From Legionella nagasakiensis (GTDB lineage Bacteria; Pseudomonadota; Gammaproteobacteria; Legionellales; Legionellaceae), in NCBI RefSeq assembly GCF_900639915.1, contig NZ_CAAAID010000002.1, positions 62,001 through 126,000 on the forward strand: a DNA stretch of 64,000 nucleotides, given 5' to 3'. Positions 56,399 through 64,000 of the stretch are shown here, in pieces; position 1 is the stretch's first letter, and each line of letters begins with the position of its first letter. The notes beneath the pieces are model-generated. The model was not told the origin of the DNA. It ran no database searches and was given only the letters and a program-made list of their open reading frames with translations. Position numbers and translations under genes: made by a program.

Positions 56399-57706
56399 TT
56401 ACGGTGGTGTACTTTTTACTGCATCCAGTAATATATTGATATAATGATCAGCAAAATGACCTGCCCATTCTGGTTTAATTAATGGCTCAGTATAAGTAAA
56501 ACAACAGAAGGTTTGATGATGCATTGAAGTGACCGATAAATTGATAATTAAATCTCCCGCTTGTCGTGAAGAAGACGTAAAATAAGAGATTAATTCTAGT
56601 GGGCCATATCGTTTGGGAAAGGGAAGATAGCCTTTATTAGTCACGCAAAATCCCGAAGTGAATTGATGTCGCATCCGTGCCGACTCAATCTCTAATAAAG
56701 TAGATAATTGACTCGTATTGGCTGTATTAAATTCCATGGGAAGCAAAGCCAATTTTGGGATTTGAGCATTTAGCTGTTGTTCATATTGTTGTGCTAACTT
56801 CCAAAAAGAATCATCTGAAATGAGTGCAAACTGTGTGCCTACACAAGAGATATAACAACCAAAGTGCTCCAGGCCAATCGGTGGGTTGCAATAAGGTCTT
56901 AAATTGACTGGTGTCACTAATGCTGTATGCAATGGCTGTTGATCCATGCTTTGGGCGGTTAAGAGCATGGCGGCGTTAAACGCAGAATTGACTTTGATCT
57001 TGCGTTGACGACAGCACATCATTAATTGGGTACAATCAGCTTGCCGTATAATACGATAAACCTGTTTAGTCACGCGCTGTCCTAAAGGTTTATAATCTTG
57101 ATAAAACACGGGCGTTTGTGCAATGGATTTTGGCGTAGTGTCCTGTGTAGATTTAGCCATTTTTACCAATATTTGCCGTGAGAGAAGTGTCTCTACTGCA
57201 TTAAGCAATGGCAGTGGTGTAATGGTTATGGTTTTTTTACTGCTAATTTGCTTGTAATAAGTTAGTAATTCATTCATCAAATACACACATGACAAACCAT
57301 CGGCAATCGCATGATGCACGCAAAAAATGATGTGATAGTCATTGGCTGATAACGAGTTAGTTTGTAGTAAAGTGACTCGCCATAAGTATTGTTCCGTAGG
57401 GAATAACTCGCTTAACTGTTGCTCTACGATGGTTTCCCAGTGTCTTGGGTCGGGATGCGATATGCATTGAATCGGAATGGCAGCAAACTTAGCATTCTCT
57501 TTAAAATAATAACCATCAGAGCGTTGCTCAATTGTGACGCGTAATAATGGATGACGCTGAAACAGCAAATCCCACGCCTGTTTAAAATGCGTAAAGTCCA
57601 TTTGTCCACGGACATGCGTGGCGCTAAATACAGTGCCGGTCCCTTCTAACTGATCATGTAATAAACATAACGCTGTTTCCCAGTAACCCAATTTGCGCAT
57701 TTGCAT
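56399..57706 (-). CDS. standalone condensation-domain/acyltransferase protein
   Basis: 435 aa, a single condensation-type domain. The start is ATG 57706 (MQMRKLGYWETALCLL) after GGAGAGC. The active-site HHxxxDG is HHAIADG (about 131-137). The C-terminal half has VTPVNLRPYCNPPIGLEHFGCY and FTSGFCVTNKGYLPFP, which resembles alcohol acetyltransferase/PapA-type enzymes more than modular NRPS C domains. It could acylate or esterify a metabolite. It lies downstream of a hybrid kinase and an NRPS on the same strand, so it may belong to their cluster. Confidence 0.7.
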   Translation of the reverse strand: MQMRKLGYWETALCLLHDQLEGTGTVFSATHVRGQMDFTHFKQAWDLLFQRHPLLRVTIEQRSDGYYFKENAKFAAIPIQCISHPDPRHWETIVEQQLSELFPTEQYLWRVTLLQTNSLSANDYHIIFCVHHAIADGLSCVYLMNELLTYYKQISSKKTITITPLPLLNAVETLLSRQILVKMAKSTQDTTPKSIAQTPVFYQDYKPLGQRVTKQVYRIIRQADCTQLMMCCRQRKIKVNSAFNAAMLLTAQSMDQQPLHTALVTPVNLRPYCNPPIGLEHFGCYISCVGTQFALISDDSFWKLAQQYEQQLNAQIPKLALLPMEFNTANTSQLSTLLEIESARMRHQFTSGFCVTNKGYLPFPKRYGPLELISYFTSSSRQAGDLIINLSVTSMHHQTFCCFTYTEPLIKPEWAGHFADHYINILLDAVKSTPP

Positions 57707-57872
57707 CAGTGCTCTCCGCAGGAAGATACATGCTATATACTTAGCATATACAATAAATATACTATAGTTATGCAAAGGTGTCTGACCCCATTGATGTTGA
57801 TGTTGCAAACGGCAGTAATACAGCAAGAAGGGGCGGGATGGCGTGTTACTGATCGAGGATTCAATTGATGGT

Positions 57873-60026
57873 TTAATGATTCTCTAACCAACGTTTTATT
57901 TCTTGCATGCTTTCTTCAATCGTGCCCACAGCTTGCTGATACAGTTTTTCAAATAAGTCACGTTGGCCTGATTTCCAGTAGCGCTCAAGAAACTGACAAG
58001 CCATTTTGATTTTAACGGTGCCGACGTATACAGCACCTCCTTTGATTTTATGAGCAAGTTGTTGTGTTTTGTCCCAATCATGGGATTCATAAGCGGCTTT
58101 CATCAGAGCTAAATCCTTTGGCAATGAATCATTAATCATGAAGGTTAACATGTCAGCTAATATGGATTTGTTGCCAGTGGCCTTCATTCCTTCTTCAATG
58201 TCCAAGGTTGGAAACTTGGATAAATTAAACAATTCTTCCTCTTGTTCTGGTAAATCAGATAAATAACGTTCATCATTTTGTGATGTTTCTTCTTTGTGTC
58301 GTCCTGGAATAAAGGCATCGACGATGTCCGTACAGCTTTTTATGGTAAGTGGTTTAGTAAGTACCGCGTTCATGCCCGCATCAATGCAGCGTTTTTTATT
58401 TTCATCACCGGCATGAGCGGTGAGCGCTATGATTGGGACATGTGTGTTTTTTGCTAATTCTTGCATACGAATCAGGCGAGTCACTTCATAACCGTCTATG
58501 TCGGGCAGGCCAATGTCCATGAACATTAAGTTATAATGGCCCTGTTTCCATAGCTCAACCGCTTTTTTACCTGTTTCAGCGATGTCGGTGTCACAATGTA
58601 ATTGAGCTAGAATTGTTTTGGCTACTGTTTGTGCAATAACATTGTCTTCTACTACAAGCACATGAGGTTGTTTTTGTTCTGGGTTGCGTCGGATGCATTT
58701 AATTTCATCAGCATAGGTGGTTTCATAAGGATGGTCGGTCATTTTTTCCAACTCCTCATCGATACCAAAATCATCATTAAGCAGTGATTCTTGCAGGGGT
58801 ATAATACAAGTGAAACGTGTCCCTTTCTTAGGCTTACTTTCTACATAAATTTCGCCATCCAATTCATCAATAAACTGTTTGACGACTGAAAGGCCGAGTC
58901 CCGCACCTTTATAGATTCCTTGGTAAGAAGGTGTGAGTCGTTTAAACTGCACATAAATTTCTTGTTGCTTATCTTTGGGAATGCCTATACCTGAATCTTC
59001 TACTACTAATTTAAGAATCAATTCCCGATGATGGCGTTTTGCAAGCTTCACTGATAGTTTAACAAATCCAATATCAGTAAAATTTAGTGCATTGGCGATG
59101 AGTTCTAGCGCAATCCTGTGAAAACGCACTTTATCTCCAAGCACATAGGTTGGAATAGCGGCATCAACATCTAGTGAGAGCATCAATTTTTTTTGCGCGG
59201 CTTTTGCGCGATTCAATTCAATGATGTGTTGTAACGATTTTTTCAGATTAAATTTTTTCTTAAGTTTTGGAATTTCGCCGGAGCTGACACGAATGGCTTC
59301 AAGCACTTCGTCCAGTAAATCAAGAAGGGCATGGCTTGAGGCAACTAAATTATCTGCATACTCCTTCAGTTGAAGGCTCTTGGCTTCTGTCTTGATAATG
59401 TCTGCAAAACCAACAATACCCGTTAAGGGAGTTCGAATATCATGGCGCATGTTTTCAAGAAATTCAGTTTTTGCACGGTTTGCGATTTCTGCAGCATCTT
59501 TTGCAATATGTAATTCTTCTTCCATTTTTTTTCGTTCGGTAATGTCGACTGACACGCCTAGCATACCAATTATTTCTCCCTGTAAATTGTGGAGAGGGAC
59601 TTTTTTGGATAAATAAATCTCTTTTGTACCATCAGGATAATATAATGGCTCTTCTAAAGTTAAAGGGATTCCTTTTTCCATCACAGTCTTATCAGCTTTC
59701 TTATAATAAGAGGCTGATTTTTCGTCGTAGAGGTCAGTATAAGTTTTCCCAACAATCGAATGCCTTGATTCAAGTTGTAATAATTGGGCCATGCTGTTGG
59801 TGCAACCAAGATACACAAAATCTTTATTCATCCAATAAACGCTCACTGGTATTTGAGCCAGTATATTTTCTATGTAGCGGTAAATCGTGTTTATATCTAT
59901 AGGCGTCGTTTTGTTCTTATCAAGAAATTGTCCGGTCAGCATTTGATAGGCTATTTCATTATAAGTGAATTCATTTTTATCTCCTTGGGAGCTTTTGTTT
60001 TTTAATGATTTCTTTTTTTTATTCAT
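57873..60026 (-). CDS. hybrid sensor histidine kinase (PAS-HisKA-HATPase-REC-Hpt)
   Basis: 717 aa from ATG 60026, chosen for AGGAGC 4 bases upstream. No membrane segment, so probably cytosolic. A PAS domain (about 50-170) with the PAC end VSVDITERKKMEEEL is followed by the HisKA box MRHDIRTPLTGIVGFA (H195). HATPase: VEDSGIGIPKDKQ and GAGLGLSVVKQFI. Receiver: phospho-acceptor D504 in MFMDIGLPDIDGYEV. C-terminal Hpt: H659 in AHKIKGGAVYVG. All phosphorelay residues are present. No partner response regulator gene in the window. The signal is unknown. Confidence 0.92.
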   Translation of the reverse strand: MNKKKKSLKNKSSQGDKNEFTYNEIAYQMLTGQFLDKNKTTPIDINTIYRYIENILAQIPVSVYWMNKDFVYLGCTNSMAQLLQLESRHSIVGKTYTDLYDEKSASYYKKADKTVMEKGIPLTLEEPLYYPDGTKEIYLSKKVPLHNLQGEIIGMLGVSVDITERKKMEEELHIAKDAAEIANRAKTEFLENMRHDIRTPLTGIVGFADIIKTEAKSLQLKEYADNLVASSHALLDLLDEVLEAIRVSSGEIPKLKKKFNLKKSLQHIIELNRAKAAQKKLMLSLDVDAAIPTYVLGDKVRFHRIALELIANALNFTDIGFVKLSVKLAKRHHRELILKLVVEDSGIGIPKDKQQEIYVQFKRLTPSYQGIYKGAGLGLSVVKQFIDELDGEIYVESKPKKGTRFTCIIPLQESLLNDDFGIDEELEKMTDHPYETTYADEIKCIRRNPEQKQPHVLVVEDNVIAQTVAKTILAQLHCDTDIAETGKKAVELWKQGHYNLMFMDIGLPDIDGYEVTRLIRMQELAKNTHVPIIALTAHAGDENKKRCIDAGMNAVLTKPLTIKSCTDIVDAFIPGRHKEETSQNDERYLSDLPEQEEELFNLSKFPTLDIEEGMKATGNKSILADMLTFMINDSLPKDLALMKAAYESHDWDKTQQLAHKIKGGAVYVGTVKIKMACQFLERYWKSGQRDLFEKLYQQAVGTIEESMQEIKRWLENH

Positions 60027-60147
60027 AAAAGCTCCTGTCATCATAGGATGACTTAATTCAATGTTAATTAACGAGAATTCTATTAAATAATAGGACAAGG
60101 AATAATGAGAGACAAATCAAGAACTCAACAAGGATAGAGACATGAGA

Positions 60148-63100
60148 TTACATGGATTCTAATAAAAAATCGCCTGTCTCATTATTAAGCATACTTAATT
60201 CAAAGAAGTGTTTATTTAAGGCTCTGTTCATTTTAGCTGCCAAAACTTGGATATTAGGCTCTGAGAATATACTTTCGTGATTTCCTGGGACTATATGAAG
60301 ATCAATAGGCTTTGTTGAATAATTATCCCACCAATTCAAATCAGCTGCATACTGAAATATCTCGGTGAGTTCTTTTGCCTTAAACAAAATGAATTTTGTT
60401 TGAATCATGGGTAATTTATATTGAGTTAGCATTTGTTCTCTGTGCCATTGCAATTCCAGTAAGAATTGAGCATTAGCAATACGATGTTGTATGTAATTTT
60501 TTAATAGCCTTGTGTTTTGTTCCTTCATGATGTTTTGGAAATACACTTCATCATTTTGCAGCGAGGGATAAAACGCCCATCCATCAAGCGATAGGATGGC
60601 GGTTACAGTTTCACCTTGTTGTTGTAATTGTTTTGCCATTTCAACGGCAACGGTGCTGCCAAATGACGCTCCACCTAATAAATAAGGACCAGTGGATTGA
60701 ATGGTTTGCATCGCATCGATGTAGTAACTTGCCATTTCTTCTAAACTCTTGAAGAGGAAATTATGCTTGTCTAGTCCTGGATCTTGTATTCCATATAAAG
60801 GGCGCTCTTTATCAAGATACAGGCCAAGATTTTTATACCAAAATACGCTGCCACCAATAGGATGAATCAAAAAAAGAGGTATTTTACTGCCTTCTTCTTT
60901 AATGGGGACAATAGGGGAATGAGTTTGATAATAATCGGACAACTCGACGGTAATAGTACCTTGAAGTCTTTCTATTGCTTTAGCTAAGGTATGAATAGTG
61001 GGATACTCAAAGAGCGTTCTAATTGTTACATGCACACAAAGCTTATCCTTAATAAACGAGATGATTTTCATTGCTGATAACGAATTACCACCTAAATCAA
61101 AAAAATCGTCATCAATTCCGATACAATCTATTTTTAAAGAAGAACACCATAAGTTTTTGAGTTCGTATTCAAGCACATTATGGGGTTCTCTACTTTGTTG
61201 TTTTAAACCCAGTTGTCTTACGGGTGTGGGAATATTTTTTCTATCAAGTTTGCCTCCAGGGGTCATTAATAAGTGGTCTACTACAAAAAATCGGCTCGGG
61301 ATCATATAGTCAGGAAGCACTTTATTTAATTGAATACGAATGTCTGAAGCTGTGATGTGTGTTTTTTTATTCAAAACGAGGTATGCTGATAACGACAACG
61401 CCCCATTTGGACTGGATTCAGGGACTACAATGCATTGACGAATGGATGGAATCTTATCTATAGAGTATTCTACCTCATTTAACTCGATTCTATAGCCTCG
61501 AATTTTGACTTGGTTATCACAGCGACCATGGTACTCTAAAATACCTTTGGCGTTCCATTTCACTAAATCGCCTGTTTTGTACAATCTATTCTGTGAGTTG
61601 CTGCTAAAAGGATTTGTGACGAATTTTTCCTCTGTCGCTTGGAGATTATTTAAATAGCCTTGTGCCAATCCTTCTCCAGCAATGTAGAGCTCACCTGTGA
61701 TTCCTGTAGGAACTAGTTGTCTGCGGTTATCTAAGACATAGACTTGAGTGTTCCTAATCGGTTGACCAATAAGACTGACATCCTTTGCTCCATCGTTTTC
61801 GGTGCACGTTAAGGTAACGGCATCAATAGTCGTTTCGGTTGGCCCATAGAGATTATGTAATTTAGCACCAGAGAGATTGTGTTTAAAAAAAATATTTATG
61901 GTTTCAGGGGTTAGGGCTTCACCACCACAAAATACATGATGTAGGGAAGTGCATGAATGAAAACCTTCCGTTGTGACTAATTCTTTTAAGAGGGAAGGAA
62001 CTAACTGCAGCACGCTGACTCGATGTTTTTGCACTAACTTAATTAACTGTTTTGGGCTTGCATGGGTGTTATTAGGCGCGATAATGAGCTTGCCACCTAC
62101 AAAAAGCGGCATAAAAAACTCCCAAACCGAGGCGTCAAAAGAAAAAGGGGTCTTTTGTAAAAATACATCAGACTCTTGAAAAACATAATTGTCTTGCATC
62201 CAGAGCATGTGATTGCAAATCGCTTTATGTGGGATAGCAACTCCTTTGGGATTTCCTGTGGTTCCTGATGTATAAATCACATACGCTAAATCTGAAGGTT
62301 TGTTGAGGCATTCCAGATTTTCTTGAAAAAACACGTTCTGATTTAAGATGGCGCTGATTTCAAGTATGGTTGTGTTGTATCCTTGTGATTTATTCCTGTT
62401 GGATTCTTTATCCATGAGTAACCAGCGACATTGACTGTCCTGGATCATATAGGTAATACGATCATCGGGATAATTGGGATCTAATGGAAGATAAGCTCCT
62501 CCTGATTTTAATATCCCTAAGATGCTTACGATCATTTCTAAGCTGCGGTTTAAACAAATCCCTACCAAATGATTGGGCTGTATTCCTTGATTTCTCAAAT
62601 AATGAGCGAGAATATTTGCTTTTTGATTCAACTCATTGTAAGTCAATGAGTTTTCCTCAAAGACAGCAGCAATGGCATGTGGAGTTTTTAGGACTTGTTC
62701 TTCAAAATAGTGATGTAAAGGTTTTCTTGTATCAAATGTAGCCTGCGTATTATTCCATCTGACTAACAGATTATTTTTTTCTTCTGGGCCTAAGACAGAT
62801 AATTCGAACAATTTCTTATCAGGATTGTTAATGGCGTCGTCTAATAGAGTCAAAAGATGGCCATTCATCTGCTCCAAAAAAGCATAGGATAGGACATAAG
62901 ACGAATCCTGGGCGGTATGATGAATATAAAAGCCAGAACAATCTTCAAAACAATAGAGAGTTAATGGCGTATCAGCGCAGCACATGGTGGGATGTGCTTT
63001 ATCCATAAATACGACACTCACATCCATTGCATGAACTGAGTTGCTTAATTCGGGGTAACGAATAAAGAGGTCTTTAGTAAAGGTTTTATGTTGATGTAAT

Positions 63101-64000
63101 CTGGCATGGATGTCAGAGACTACTTGCAAAGCCTGTCTAAATGTCATGTTACTATCAAAATGGGTAGTTAATGGCACATGATCGGACAAAAATTGACTTA
63201 ATTTAGGACTCGTTGCTCTTAATGCTTCGTGACTGAATGCTACGGATAAGTTTTTATAATTATTTAACCGATAAAAATACGCGAGGGCTGCTGTTAATAG
63301 AGCATTTTTTGCAACACTGGGCTTTTTGGAAAATTTGTTTATTTGTTTGAGCAATGTTTTAGGGATGGGGGTTGTTGGTTGGTGATTGCGTGGAGAATTG
63401 CCTAATTTAGGCAGTCGAGATAAAAAATTTGTCTTGGGAACACAATTTAAAAATTCATTAACCCAAAACTTCTCAATTTTAGGGCTGTGAGCTGGACTCT
63501 TGCCCAACTCAACAATGAAATCGCCGTTAATGGGATCCAATGGTGTATTAATTGTAAGTCCAAATCTATGAACTAAGGCATTCATTGGATGATATATTCC
63601 ATTAAGATCAGTCAATTTTAATAAAGCAATATCATTTGTTGTTGTGGCAATTTGTAAACATTCGTTGGAACTTGCCACAATTCTTCCTGGTTTTAATCCT
63701 GAGGACGTATTTAATTTTTTATGGGATTTAACGACAAAAATCTCGCCATGGATGATGATTTTTGGCGTTACAAGTTGGTTGATGTACGGACCGAAGGTTA
63801 ATGCTTTGCACAATCGATCAATCTGTTCTGCTGGCTGTTCCCATGAGATAAATCCAAAATGTTGCGGTTTGTTTTTCAATCCGTAATAGGAGCGAGCGCT
63901 TAAATTTTGTGGGGTAAGAACAATGGTACTGGCTGCTAGTTCATCAACAAGCTCACGAAAGGAGGAAACGGCATGTTCGTAGCATTTTAGGTTCAAAGTC
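60148..64000 (-). CDS. NRPS: Fmt C-terminal domain - half C - A - T - TE, 5' end cut
   Basis: At least 1283 codons; the frame is open to the window edge (TTG 63996 is not a proven start). Order in visible residues: 1-155 matches the C-terminal domain of methionyl-tRNA/ArnA-type formyltransferases (RSYYGLKNKP, GFISWEQPAEQI). About 165-425 is the C-terminal lobe of a condensation domain, with no HHxxxDG. A domain 425-930: YTSGTTGNPKGV, LYGPTETT, YKTGDLVKW, GYRIELNEVE, GGKLDRKNIP. T domain: FFDLGGNSLSAMKI (about 970). Thioesterase: FLIHPIGGSVFW, GASFGST, final VPGNHES. The formyltransferase catalytic domain would lie just outside the window. The A-domain pocket reads D-A-W-Q-F-G-L-I-D. Confidence 0.88.
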   Translation of the reverse strand, partial: TLNLKCYEHAVSSFRELVDELAASTIVLTPQNLSARSYYGLKNKPQHFGFISWEQPAEQIDRLCKALTFGPYINQLVTPKIIIHGEIFVVKSHKKLNTSSGLKPGRIVASSNECLQIATTTNDIALLKLTDLNGIYHPMNALVHRFGLTINTPLDPINGDFIVELGKSPAHSPKIEKFWVNEFLNCVPKTNFLSRLPKLGNSPRNHQPTTPIPKTLLKQINKFSKKPSVAKNALLTAALAYFYRLNNYKNLSVAFSHEALRATSPKLSQFLSDHVPLTTHFDSNMTFRQALQVVSDIHARLHQHKTFTKDLFIRYPELSNSVHAMDVSVVFMDKAHPTMCCADTPLTLYCFEDCSGFYIHHTAQDSSYVLSYAFLEQMNGHLLTLLDDAINNPDKKLFELSVLGPEEKNNLLVRWNNTQATFDTRKPLHHYFEEQVLKTPHAIAAVFEENSLTYNELNQKANILAHYLRNQGIQPNHLVGICLNRSLEMIVSILGILKSGGAYLPLDPNYPDDRITYMIQDSQCRWLLMDKESNRNKSQGYNTTILEISAILNQNVFFQENLECLNKPSDLAYVIYTSGTTGNPKGVAIPHKAICNHMLWMQDNYVFQESDVFLQKTPFSFDASVWEFFMPLFVGGKLIIAPNNTHASPKQLIKLVQKHRVSVLQLVPSLLKELVTTEGFHSCTSLHHVFCGGEALTPETINIFFKHNLSGAKLHNLYGPTETTIDAVTLTCTENDGAKDVSLIGQPIRNTQVYVLDNRRQLVPTGITGELYIAGEGLAQGYLNNLQATEEKFVTNPFSSNSQNRLYKTGDLVKWNAKGILEYHGRCDNQVKIRGYRIELNEVEYSIDKIPSIRQCIVVPESSPNGALSLSAYLVLNKKTHITASDIRIQLNKVLPDYMIPSRFFVVDHLLMTPGGKLDRKNIPTPVRQLGLKQQSREPHNVLEYELKNLWCSSLKIDCIGIDDDFFDLGGNSLSAMKIISFIKDKLCVHVTIRTLFEYPTIHTLAKAIERLQGTITVELSDYYQTHSPIVPIKEEGSKIPLFLIHPIGGSVFWYKNLGLYLDKERPLYGIQDPGLDKHNFLFKSLEEMASYYIDAMQTIQSTGPYLLGGASFGSTVAVEMAKQLQQQGETVTAILSLDGWAFYPSLQNDEVYFQNIMKEQNTRLLKNYIQHRIANAQFLLELQWHREQMLTQYKLPMIQTKFILFKAKELTEIFQYAADLNWWDNYSTKPIDLHIVPGNHESIFSEPNIQVLAAKMNRALNKHFFELSMLNNETGDFLLESM

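Overview
The window is moderately AT-rich gammaproteobacterial chromosome. It most resembles Legionellaceae: an aspartokinase/diaminopimelate-decarboxylase fusion, a groES-groEL (htpAB-like) operon behind a heat-shock promoter, orphan minor pilins, and several large unrecognised proteins that look like Dot/Icm effector candidates. The assignment rests on recognised proteins and gene style, not on a database search.

Layout. 1-8.6 kb: AI-2E-type permease (cut by the left edge), a small unknown gene, an amino-acid-binding protein, glnE, rimO and dsbD. 8.8-11 kb: groES-groEL. 11-17 kb: envelope genes, namely an MscS-type channel, small Cys-rich exported proteins (two are tandem paralogs), a beta-barrel protein and a lipoprotein. 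17.1-19.4 kb: an IS5-like element with a disrupted transposase and a 46-codon passenger ORF, a Kdo-hydroxylase-like gene, and a MITE whose ends match the IS. 19.4-26 kb: dps, two effector-like unknowns, a spermidine-synthase-like membrane protein and a 48-codon Lys-rich ORF. 26-35 kb: parE, mrp, an AddA/UvrD-like helicase-nuclease and lysAC. 35-42.4 kb: a FadL-type porin, then queA, a TGT-like gene that has lost its catalytic residues, yajC, secD and secF. 42.4-45.6 kb: phhB, a second hisC, and pilV-pilW-pilX-like minor pilins. 45.6-47.2 kb: a protein with a zinc deaminase signature of the OTT_1508 type and a disordered C-terminal tail. 47.3-56.2 kb: the complete operon (trpR-like regulator)-hisG-D-C-B-H-A-F-IE followed by purH, with a visible promoter and overlapping palindromic operator candidates. 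56.4-64 kb: a standalone condensation/acyltransferase protein, a hybrid histidine kinase, and an NRPS that runs off the right edge.

How the genes work together. The his genes overlap or abut, and purH can recycle the AICAR released by HisH/HisF. queA through secF keeps the usual queuosine-Sec order, but the tgt slot holds a shortened, probably inactive paralog.

The strongest leads for something undescribed are: (1) the right-edge NRPS, read as [formyltransferase C-terminal domain]-[half condensation domain lacking HHxxxDG]-adenylation-thiolation-thioesterase, with a co-oriented kinase and standalone condensation-like enzyme; (2) the deaminase-like protein at 45.6 kb; (3) the pseudo-TGT between queA and yajC; (4) the TrpR-like his regulator with its own promoter and operator.
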